Source of the DNA: Candidatus Anammoxibacter sp.
GTDB lineage: Bacteria > Planctomycetota > Brocadiia > Brocadiales > Anammoxibacteraceae
Reading direction: 5' to 3'
Length of the DNA stretch: 64,000 bases
Assembly (NCBI GenBank): GCA_021777105.1
Contig: JAIQZQ010000011.1
Location: 28,076 to 92,075 of the forward strand
Position 1 is the stretch's first letter. The number at the start of each line of letters is the position of its first letter. This document shows, piece after piece, positions 8,459 through 16,700 of the stretch. The position numbers were made by a program, and so were the translations under genes. Below the pieces are notes generated by a model. That model saw only the letters and a program-made list of their open reading frames with translations. It had not been told where the DNA came from and did not search any database.

Positions 8459-8721
8459 TAATTTTTGCCTCCGCGAATGCCAATCCATTTTCGTTCTGAT
8501 ATATCAAGATGTTCCCTGTCGGTATGCAACACATAGAACTCGCGACTCGGTATATTATGGTGTATAAGCCCATATTCTTTCATTGCAGTTTTAGAATCTG
8601 AAAAAGCGTTTATAACGGAAACCTGATCCAGTATACGCTTTCCTGATTCAGTATGAGCCTTGATTGCTTCTAAAAGAATCCATTGATGTGGGTAAAGTAC
8701 TCGAACTTTATTCCATTGCAT
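8458..8721 (-). CDS. Small protein paired with retropepsin-like protease
   Basis: This 87-residue, soluble, basic protein is not recognised. It has 'VLYPHQWILLEAIKAHTESGKR' and a C-terminal 'SERKWIGIRGGKN'. A good ribosome site (AAGGAG, 8 bases) precedes the ATG. It overlaps the retropepsin-like gene by one base (TAATG), so the two are almost surely co-expressed and their products probably work together. By analogy with accessory gene pairs it could be a substrate or a regulator of the protease, but nothing in the sequence decides this. Confidence 0.6.
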   Translation of the reverse strand: MQWNKVRVLYPHQWILLEAIKAHTESGKRILDQVSVINAFSDSKTAMKEYGLIHHNIPSREFYVLHTDREHLDISERKWIGIRGGKN

Positions 8722-8838
8722 CTGTAAACTCCTTTTTAATTGTTCCTTTTATTTTATTTTTTAGTATTTTTATATTAAATTTTAAACATTTTGCTCTATT
8801 TTTTCCATCGTAAATTTGTGGTTAATACGCTTGTGATT

Positions 8839-9780
8839 TTAATTTAGCCGAACAATAATGTTATCCGTTAATCTTATGCCGTTTATAAAATATGAGGCGT
8901 ATAGAATTACGTTGCCGTTAATAGTTCTCACTCTTTCAAGTGTGTTGGCGCAAACAATGCCGGCGAAATCAATCTCTACTATTGGTTCTGAATTAATTAC
9001 ATCGCTTATCTTGCTAATAATGGTTTCGCTCTCTTTTTCTCCGTTTTTTATCATCTCTTCGCCTTTTTTAAGGGCGGTGTATACTATTGTGGCCGCATGT
9101 CTCTGGTCCGTCGTTAGAAGCGAATTTCTGGAACTTAGGGCAAGTCCCGCTGAATCCCTGACAGTGGGGACGCCTTTAATTTCAATATCAAGCCATAACT
9201 CTTTTGCCATTTCCCGCAGAATCAGAAGTTGTTGGAAATCCTTTTCGCCAAAATAGGCCCTATCAGGTTCTATAGTCTTAAACAATCTATGGACTATTGT
9301 GGCAACTGCGTCAAAGTGCCAGGGGAAGTATTTGCCGTCCAGTTTATTTGTAAGATCTCGCGGGGCTATTATAAAATCATCTAATTCATTTTCGTCATTG
9401 GACTCAACAACAAACATGTCGTCGCATACAAGATCAGGCTCAATGAGTTGAAGTTTAAATAGTTCGCCAATTGAATCAACTGAAGGGTACATCTCATTAA
9501 CTGAGGGGGAAAAAATCATGTCCACGCCCATGTCGTCGATAATTTTTTTGTCTCTCTCAAGATCGCGTGGATACTCTTCAAACTGTTTTCGTTTAAACTG
9601 CAACGGGTTTACAAAAATGCTGACTGCGACTATATCGTTCTCCTGCCGCGCTTTTTCCATAAGGGCCTGATGCCCTTTGTGCAAAAAACCGAGGGTGGGA
9701 ACAAATCCAATTGTTTTGTTTGAACGTCTTTTTTCAGATATAAAAACTTTTGCGCCTTTAACTGTTTCTATTATTTCCAT
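8839..9780 (-). CDS. panC: Divergent pantothenate synthetase (PanC) homologue
   Basis: PanC joins pantoate and beta-alanine through a pantoyl-adenylate in the cytoplasm. This 313-residue protein keeps 'VPTLGFLHKGH' (HIGH-type nucleotide site), 'IFVNPLQF', 'YFGEKDFQQL' and 'GLALSSRN'. Two differences stand out. Usual PanC is about 280 residues, while this one has an insertion of about 30 acidic residues after the 'EMYPS' region (about residues 105-140). The usual RPGHF/RPTHF motif reads YFPWHF, so the conserved Arg is Phe. The gene overlaps the PLP-decarboxylase gene by 10 bp and is last in a four-gene operon. It is either a diverged PanC or a ligase for a related acid/amine pair. Confidence 0.8.
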   Translation of the reverse strand: MEIIETVKGAKVFISEKRRSNKTIGFVPTLGFLHKGHQALMEKARQENDIVAVSIFVNPLQFKRKQFEEYPRDLERDKKIIDDMGVDMIFSPSVNEMYPSVDSIGELFKLQLIEPDLVCDDMFVVESNDENELDDFIIAPRDLTNKLDGKYFPWHFDAVATIVHRLFKTIEPDRAYFGEKDFQQLLILREMAKELWLDIEIKGVPTVRDSAGLALSSRNSLLTTDQRHAATIVYTALKKGEEMIKNGEKESETIISKISDVINSEPIVEIDFAGIVCANTLERVRTINGNVILYASYFINGIRLTDNIIVRLN

Positions 9781-11048
9781 ATTTCCTGATTTGCTATTAG
9801 GTCGTCAATTGTTCCCCGTTTACGGGCGATAAACGACTTGCCGTTTTCAACAACAATCTCCGCCGGCAAAGGGTAGCTTAAAAAATAGAGCATGCTTGCT
9901 GAAAATCCATACGCGCCGGAGTTGAATATGCCCACAATATCTCCGGGCTCAATTGTGGGGGCGACAACCTCTTTGGAGAACATATCCATTGATGTGCATA
10001 ACGGGCCGCCAATTGTTATATCTCTATCATTTGGATAATTTAGTTTATTTACTATAAATGTTGGATACTTTTTATTCATTGTAATCGGCAACATCGAATG
10101 GTTTATGCCGCCGTCTATAATTGCAAACTTCTTGCCTCTTGATTCCTTAACATCAACAATTTTTGAAAGATATACGCCTGATTCGGATGTTAAGAATCTG
10201 CCCGGCTCCAGAATGAACTGTGTATGAGCCAGGTCAACATTTCTTGACGCCTTTTTTATTATTTCATCAAGCCCTTTGCCTACCTTTTCAATATCCACAT
10301 CAGGCGACTCTTCATCGTAAGGCACGCCTAATCCTCCGCCAAGGTTAATACATTTTAAAGGAAAATTGTATTTGTTTGAAAAACCGGCGGCCATATTTAT
10401 TGTGTTTTCAATATTGTTTAAAATCTCAGTATGGTCGGGTATCTGCGAACCGATATAGATGTGTATGCCGAGCAATTCAATAAAATCAAGACCTTTGGCC
10501 AGTTTTAATATCTCTTCAGCGCATTCCTCGTCAACTCCAAATTTTTGAGGCCCGCCGCCCATTTGAACTTTGGCTTTTTTTACGGCACGCATGGGATTAA
10601 TCCTAATGCAAACATGGGCTTTGGTTGCCTTTTTTTTGGCTATTTTGTTGAGTCGTTTTAACTCATTAATTGATTCGACATTAATAATCGACACGCCTGC
10701 GTTCATGGCGTATTCCAGGTCTTCATCCTTCTTGCCCGGGCCGGCGAATATAATGCGCTCAGGATTAAATCCGGATTTCAATGCGATAAACAGCTCGCCG
10801 GCAGACGCTATTTCCGCGCCGGCTCCAAGCGATTTTAAGCATGAGCATACACTCAGATTCGGGTTTGCTTTAACAGCGTAGAAAATGGATACTTTTTCGG
10901 AAAGATTGTTTTTAAGCAGAAGATATTGTTTTTTAATTATATCAATATCATAAACAAAAAGCGGGGTTCCGTATTGTTTAACAAGATCGTGAACGTCAAT
11001 ATCGCCTATTTTAAGAGAAGTTTCGTTAATATTAAAATATTTAAGCAC
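9771..11048 (-). CDS. Fold-III PLP-dependent decarboxylase (LysA/BtrK-like)
   Basis: This 425-residue protein has the LysA/ODC architecture: a TIM barrel with the PLP lysine in 'FYAVKANPN' (about residue 60), 'GGGPQKFGVDEE', 'GIHIYIGSQ', 'LGGGLGVPY', 'EPGRFL', and a C-terminal barrel with 'GPLCTSMDMF' and 'GAYGFSASM'. Meso-diaminopimelate decarboxylases carry C-E-S-x-D at the substrate site. Here it is C-T-S-M-D, closer to the acyl-carrier- or exosortase-linked decarboxylases of the BtrK type. So lysine synthesis is not the safest call. It lies between an ATP-grasp gene (18 bp upstream) and the PanC-like gene (10-bp overlap). This suggests it decarboxylates an amino acid, perhaps while ligated, to yield an amine for the PanC-like enzyme. 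Confidence 0.8.
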   Translation of the reverse strand: MLKYFNINETSLKIGDIDVHDLVKQYGTPLFVYDIDIIKKQYLLLKNNLSEKVSIFYAVKANPNLSVCSCLKSLGAGAEIASAGELFIALKSGFNPERIIFAGPGKKDEDLEYAMNAGVSIINVESINELKRLNKIAKKKATKAHVCIRINPMRAVKKAKVQMGGGPQKFGVDEECAEEILKLAKGLDFIELLGIHIYIGSQIPDHTEILNNIENTINMAAGFSNKYNFPLKCINLGGGLGVPYDEESPDVDIEKVGKGLDEIIKKASRNVDLAHTQFILEPGRFLTSESGVYLSKIVDVKESRGKKFAIIDGGINHSMLPITMNKKYPTFIVNKLNYPNDRDITIGGPLCTSMDMFSKEVVAPTIEPGDIVGIFNSGAYGFSASMLYFLSYPLPAEIVVENGKSFIARKRGTIDDLIANQEIWK

Positions 11049-11066
11049 AGGATGTTGACCCCTAAA

Positions 11067-12326
11067 CTAGTTTGCCAAAGGAAACAGGTTATGCAAAACG
11101 TCAAGGAGGCGGCGCACATCGTCATCCGTATCCGCGACAACCAGTGCGTCAAACTTTCCCCATTCTAAACAGCCAACATTATAAGGCAATATGCCGCAAC
11201 CTGATTTTTTGTTAAAAATATTTTCCTCTTTTATCAGATTTTTTAATTTCCTGAATGTAATGTTTCCGCCAACCTGCAGACTTATTATTATTCTGAAACG
11301 TTTCTTATGATATGTTGTAGGCAACATTTTTTGAATTGCTTTTATTGCAAACGACGATGTGTTTGCCCGCGCGTTTATCTCAAGAGGAAACAGGCCCCCG
11401 TCAGTGGTTTCAATAAAATCCATGCCAATCAACCCCCTATACCCCAGGAGTTGAAGTTTGCGGGATATTTTACCGGAATATTCCTGAATCTTCTCTATCT
11501 TCCCTGACCTGGACGGATACGAGTTGCCATGATGATTAAGGCCATTATCAAGTTCCTGATCGGTAATCGCCACTTCGTTTATACGGTCGGCAAATATCTC
11601 GACCTGTATATTTGGAGAGGTTTTCAGTTCATACATCTTTTCAACAAGATAGGCGTTGTTGTCTTTTCTTCGCAAGGCCTGGTTGCGAAATTTGTTAAAA
11701 TCGCCGTTGTTCCTGATAGCCCACACCGCCGACCCGCCGCAACTCAAATCGCCTTTTACAACAATTTCTTTGTGTCTTTCCATGGCATCGCCGGCAACTT
11801 TTACAACGTTATTATTGTCGGCTATTGCGCACTGTGTGGCCGGTATGCCTAGTTCTCTAAGCATTTCGCGAAAGTATATTTTGCTGTTGGTTTTCTTTGT
11901 TATCCCGGGGTCCGACCCTGATATTGTTCCGTTTATCTTTGCGGCAATTTCCCACTCAATTTCCGTGCTGATATATGGCTGCAGGATAACCCTGCCGTTT
12001 TCGCTGTTTAATCCTTTAAGGGTGTCAATCAACTTGTTGTCGCGTATTACTTTGCTTGATAAAGGGCCTTCGCTATTTTGAGGGACTAATATATTTGCGG
12101 AGCCCATGCCCATTTGCAATAAGAAGTTCAGGTAATCCCGTTCAGGATAGCTATTAAGAATAATGTAGTCGTCAGAGCCGGCCATTAGCAATGCCCTTTG
12201 TGAATACTCGTCAAGTTGCAGTTTAAACAGGTCGACATATTGAACCTGATCTGCAAAACTCTCTTCTATATTGTCCAGAGAGATGGTGTGCATAAACACA
12301 TTTATATTTTTGGGGCCGTTTTGCAT
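11067..12326 (-). CDS. ATP-grasp carboxylate-amine ligase
   Basis: This 419-residue protein shows an ATP-grasp core: 'KIYFREMLRELGIPA' entering the fold, 'EIVVKGDLSCGGSAVWAI' (ATP-binding Lys and Gly-rich loop), 'AYLVEKMYE' (hinge), and 'GLIGMDFIETTDGGLFPLEINARANTS' (metal-binding Glu and Asn-x-Arg). The N-terminal about 130 residues ('LMAGSDDYIILNSYPERDYL', 'LVPQNSEGPLSSKVIRDNKL') resemble the pre-ATP-grasp region of peptide-ligase-type enzymes. Such enzymes form an acyl-phosphate and then an amide or thioester bond. Two bases separate its start from the stop of the P1-peptidase gene. In butirosin synthesis an ATP-grasp ligase and a PLP decarboxylase act in series. The same pairing here is suggestive, but no carrier protein is visible. 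Confidence 0.78.
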   Translation of the reverse strand: MQNGPKNINVFMHTISLDNIEESFADQVQYVDLFKLQLDEYSQRALLMAGSDDYIILNSYPERDYLNFLLQMGMGSANILVPQNSEGPLSSKVIRDNKLIDTLKGLNSENGRVILQPYISTEIEWEIAAKINGTISGSDPGITKKTNSKIYFREMLRELGIPATQCAIADNNNVVKVAGDAMERHKEIVVKGDLSCGGSAVWAIRNNGDFNKFRNQALRRKDNNAYLVEKMYELKTSPNIQVEIFADRINEVAITDQELDNGLNHHGNSYPSRSGKIEKIQEYSGKISRKLQLLGYRGLIGMDFIETTDGGLFPLEINARANTSSFAIKAIQKMLPTTYHKKRFRIIISLQVGGNITFRKLKNLIKEENIFNKKSGCGILPYNVGCLEWGKFDALVVADTDDDVRRLLDVLHNLFPLAN

Positions 12327-12328
12327 TT

Positions 12329-13318
12329 TTATTTGATATCCTGCTTGCGCATATCAGACCAGCTTAAAGTATTGCCATAGCTTTTGGCTGACTTTACAGC
12401 GTTTATTATAGCTTTTTTAACCATTTCCGCCGCTATAATTCCTGCAAAATTGAGATCAGCTTTAACATGTCCATTTGAAAATGCAAAAATAGTGTCGCCG
12501 TCAAACATTGTATGTGCCGGGGACACAACCTGGGTCAAGCCTGTTTGAGCAATTTGAGCTATTTTGGTCATTCCCGCCTTGTCAAAGTCGGCGTTGGTCC
12601 CAACAACGCCGATTGTTGTATTTTCGCAATTAAAAGGGTGTATGGTATTGCCGGCCATTAAATATTTAATGGTGTCAACAAATCTGCCGTCGTTCGACCT
12701 GGCTCCGGCAATAATGTTGTTATTCTCACAATCGTGGACATCGCCAAAAGAGTTGACGGCAATTAACGCGCCTATTACAAGGCCGTTGTTAAATTTAATG
12801 GACGCCGCGCCTAAGCCGCCTCGCATAGCGTTTTGAGCCCCGCAAACTTTGCCGATAGTCGCGCCTGTGCCAACCCCGATATTGCCGGTGTGATTATCGT
12901 CGCCGTTATACGCGTTTACGCACGCTTGATATCCGTCGTCAGAGCCCGGCGATGCGTTTGGGTCGCCTAAATGAAAATCAAATATCACTGCTCCGGGCAC
13001 AATCGGCACCTTTTTAATCTTCGTGTCAAATCCATGCCCTTTTTCAGCCAGAAACCGCATAACGCCGTCAGCGGACGCTAAACCAAACGCGCTGCCTCCG
13101 GTTAACAATATGGCGTTTACCTTTTTAACAAGGCCCAATGGATTAAGGGCGGATATTTCTCGTGTGCCCGGGGCGCCGCCTCTAACATCAACTCCGCAAA
13201 CGGCGCCGTGCTCGCAAATTATTACAGTGCATCCGGTTAGAGCCTGGTTATCTGTGAAATGTCCTATTCTTATTCCGGCTATATCAATAAAAGGGTTTGC
13301 CACAAAACGTTTTCCCAT
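12329..13318 (-). CDS. P1-family (DmpA/NylC-like) self-processing aminopeptidase/amidase
   Basis: This 329-residue protein has the P1-family framework: 'ITGIRIGH'-like start (IAGIRIGHFTD), 'GGAPGTRE', 'AILLTGGSAFGLASADGV', 'GATIGK', 'GGLGAAS', and 'CENTTIGVVGTNADFDK', with a closing 'AHTMFDGDTIFAFS'. These Ntn-like enzymes cut themselves to expose an N-terminal nucleophile. The Asn233-Thr234 bond is the likely site, as in NylC-type members, which use Thr rather than Ser. The family includes beta-peptidyl aminopeptidases that release N-terminal beta-amino acids. It is the first gene of the four-gene operon ending with the PanC-like ligase, so its target may be a beta- or gamma-amino amide. It has no signal peptide. 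The ribosome site is weak. Confidence 0.85.
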   Translation of the reverse strand: MGKRFVANPFIDIAGIRIGHFTDNQALTGCTVIICEHGAVCGVDVRGGAPGTREISALNPLGLVKKVNAILLTGGSAFGLASADGVMRFLAEKGHGFDTKIKKVPIVPGAVIFDFHLGDPNASPGSDDGYQACVNAYNGDDNHTGNIGVGTGATIGKVCGAQNAMRGGLGAASIKFNNGLVIGALIAVNSFGDVHDCENNNIIAGARSNDGRFVDTIKYLMAGNTIHPFNCENTTIGVVGTNADFDKAGMTKIAQIAQTGLTQVVSPAHTMFDGDTIFAFSNGHVKADLNFAGIIAAEMVKKAIINAVKSAKSYGNTLSWSDMRKQDIK

Positions 13319-13446
13319 GCGGATGAAATGATGAAAATACAGGTTTAAAACAGAGATGAAATACTAGAACAATAGTTGATAAAATTCAAGCATTTTCAGG
13401 AAATGATTTATTGTAAGCGCAAACTGGTTTTAAGAACCATATTAAT

Positions 13447-13507
13447 AGTGGCACAGGCATCCTTGCTTGTGTTTTAATTGATCACAGGCAGGATGCCTGT
13501 GCCACTA
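13447..13507. repeat. Dispersed inverted-repeat element, copy 2 (GTGGCACAGGCATCC family)
   Basis: Matches 3148-3208 across its full length: GTGGCACAGGCATCCTTGC, a spacer with AATTGATCACAGG, then GGATGCCTGTGCCAC. The end stems pair almost perfectly. It lies 140 bp upstream of the P1-peptidase gene in a gene-free 394-bp stretch. Confidence 0.75.
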
Positions 13508-13510
13508 GCT

Positions 13511-13672
13511 GGATCAATCTTGTAGATTGATCCGAAACGTTTAAAAAACCACATGCGCTTTTTGGGAGTTTTATGGTTTATGCGATGAAAAAAACATCTG
13601 GAGCAGTCTACAAGACTGCTCCTGCAAAATTGTTTTTAAAATGAATCATAAAAAGGGAGACTAAAGTCTCCC
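13511..13672. repeat. Three consecutive short perfect palindromes
   Basis: Stems at 13511-13533 (GGATCAATCT/AGATTGATCC, loop TGT), 13600-13622 (GGAGCAGTC/GACTGCTCC, loop TACAA) and 13655-13672 (GGGAGAC/GTCTCCC, loop TAAA). The first two share the TTGTAGA/TCTACAA loop region with the hairpins at 24325-24362 and 27303-27331, so they form one REP-like family. They lie 3' of smc and may end its transcription. Confidence 0.65.
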
Positions 13673-13712
13673 CTACCCGCCAAAGAACAGTTACAGCTTT
13701 CTACGCGCGCTT

Positions 13713-16700
13713 TTACTCTTCAAATTTGTCGAATTTGACGGATACTTTTTTCGACACGCCGGGCTCTTCCATTGTGACGCCGTAAATTGCGCTTGCGGCG
13801 GTCATTGTCTTTTTGTTATGTGTGACTATTACAAATTGAGACTCCTGGGCAAACTCGGCGAGCACTGATGTGAATCTGCCGACATTGCTTTCATCAAGGG
13901 CGGCGTCAATCTCGTCCATTAAGCAGAACGGGGTAGGCTTTGCCTTTAATATTGAAAACAACAGGGCTACTGTTATCATGACTTTTTCGCCGCCGGAAAA
14001 CAGTGATATAGATTTAAACTCTTTATTCGGCGGTTGAACAACAATCTCAATGCCGGCGTCAAGCACATCAACGCCCTCTTCAATGACAATATCGGACTTG
14101 CCGCCTCCGAACAGTTTACGGAAATAAACCTTAAAATTCTCTCTTATATCATTAAATGTTTTTTCAAAAAGATCTTTGCAGGTTTCGTTTAATTTCTCAA
14201 TAATTTCGTTTAAAGATTTTTCCGCTTTTTCAAGATCGTCGTGTTGAGTCGTCAGAAAGTCGCTTCGTAGTTCAAGCTCTTCCTGCTCTTGAATTGCGTC
14301 AAGGTTAACGCTTCCAACGCGGTCTATTTTGCGTTTAAGGTCGTCTATCTCAACTTTAACCGCGTCCCAATCAAGCTCCTCGTCGGCATCGTCAAAATCT
14401 TCCTCGGCTTCTTCGTTAAAACCATTTTCGTTGTTTTGCAGCTCAGCAGGTTGCGAATCGCGCTCATCGTCAATTTCCGGCTCAACCGGGCCCTCATTGC
14501 CGGCATCGCCAATATTCTCAGATGTATTGCATGTTTCGCCAATATTCTCAGTTGTATTGCCGGCTTCAATCAGGCAGGTTTCGCCCGGGCTTTCAGTCCC
14601 GGCATTTAGAACGGATTTAACAGAGCGCCTTGCTTCAACCAGTTCGGAAAGACGTTCGCCATACTCCTCATATATACGTTCCTCCAGGTCTTCCGCTTTT
14701 ACATTATATTCGTTCTCTTTTAAACGCAACTCATGGCTACGGGTTTCAAGGCTTTTGTGTTTGATTTTTTGCTCTTCTACATTGGCCTTTACATTGGATA
14801 AATTCCCCCAGACATCCTCTCTGTCGTGTCCCAATGTGGTTAGCAGCTCCGCGGTTTCGCTCTTTCTTGAATGAATGGTTTCAAGGCTTATTTCGAACTC
14901 CTCTATCTCTTTTGTTGTGTTTTCCTTTTTCACGCCGCACTCTTCCATGCTTTTGTGGATAGAATCCAGCCGGCTTTTATACTCGCTGTCGTTAGACTCT
15001 AATTGTTGAACAGATTGCAGGAGCGTCTCCTTCTTCTCTATTTTCTGAGCGATGGTTACTTTAAGCGATGTTATTTCATCATGAAGAGAGGCTTTAGCCG
15101 ACTCCTTCTCTTCAAGCTGCGTCGTAACCTGATTGACTTTAAGCTCCAGCTCGCCGTGCCTTTCGTTGAGGTTGGCAAGCTGGTCTCTAAGCTCCTGATT
15201 TCTATCTTCAATATTTTTAATGTTTTGCGTGATATCGTCGTGTTCGCTGGTTATGACATTTTTCTCATCGTCAAGGCCGGCTCTTTTTTGCTCCTCTTGT
15301 TTCTGATCGTTTTCGTTATTGATCAGGGCGATATTTGATCTTTCGACTTCGCTTGAAAGCGCGTCAAGTTGCAGCTCTTTCTCATTTAATATTTCTGTCT
15401 TTTGCTCTTTGTCATCACGTAATGTAATCACATTCTCGTCAATCTGCGCTATTTCAACGCGTAAGCTATCTATTTCGCTTTTGCGGGAAATCAAACCCTG
15501 TTTTTCAAGGACAACACCGCCTTTAATAATGCCCGGCCGTTCAATTAAAGAGCCGTCAAGCGACACAACGCGGACAATATCTCCATATTTTTCATTTATA
15601 CAGTTGTTGTCGCCGCCGGCGGCAAAGATTGCGTCAGCCAACAATGAGGCTTTCTCAAAATCGCGCGCAATCAATGTTTTGCTCAAAAGGTGATTAACCA
15701 GAGTTTTATATTCCCCGGCATATGCTACAAGTTCCGACGCCTTTCCGATAATGCCGTTGTCAACCTCGGGCTGTTGGTTATAATCGGTTGATTGCGCGTC
15801 GACGCTTTGTGTATGCGAACCTGCATATGAGCAATCTTCTATAGGCGTTGAACCAACGCCGGTTGATAGATAGGCGGCGGCTTGCCTCTGCGACCCCGCG
15901 TATGAACAACTTTCTATGGGAACGGAACCAACACCGGTTGATAGATAACCTTCGGCCGGCCTCTGAGAACCTGCATACGAGCAATCTTCTATGGGCGTTG
16001 AGCCGACTTCGTTTGACACAATGCAATTGCCGGGCTCAAGTTGGTTTATTTTATCAAGAAGCAAAAATGTGGCATAGCCGGCATTTTTCTCCTTTAAAAA
16101 GTTTATGGCTTTAGAGCTTTCATTATAACTGTCAATAACAACTCCCTGCACATACTCTCCCAACGCTGTCTCTATTGCGCGTGCGTACTCCAGGTCAACT
16201 TTCACAATATCCGCAACCATGCCTCGCACGCCGGAGATAGAGCCTGCATCTCCGTCTGATTCGTTCAAAACTGTCTTTGCCCCAGCGTTTACACCCTCTG
16301 ACCTTGTTTCATAATCTTCCAAAACGTCAAGGCGAGACTGTTTTCCGTTGCGGTCTTTCTCCAGATCTGAGATTTCGTTTTCAAAATCGCTAATTTCATT
16401 GTTAAGGACGGATATAGCTTCCTTTAAATCATCGCGTCTGTTTTCAAGGTCTCTATTTTCGCCAACCAGGCCGGCGTGTTTGTCCTTTAGCTCTTGTATA
16501 TTTATGTCAGCTATGCTTATTTGATCAGTCAGTTCGTTTTGCCTGTTTTCTATTTTACTTTTCCTGGCTCTTATTGTCTCGCAAAGCGTAGTCTGGTTTC
16601 CTATCTCGTTCTGAGTCTTGGACTGGTTGTGGAAAATGTCCATTATGCCGGATTTGTTCTCTTCAAGATCTTGCGCAAGCATATCAAGCTCAAGTTTCAT

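Noticed and set aside
14329..14874. 181-residue forward frame inside smc
   Set aside because: It overlaps smc fully on the other strand, is Ser-rich, has no ribosome site and matches no family.
15816..16016. Possible CRISPR-like or minisatellite array outside genes
   Set aside because: The 75-bp units are inside smc and keep its frame, so they are part of the protein.
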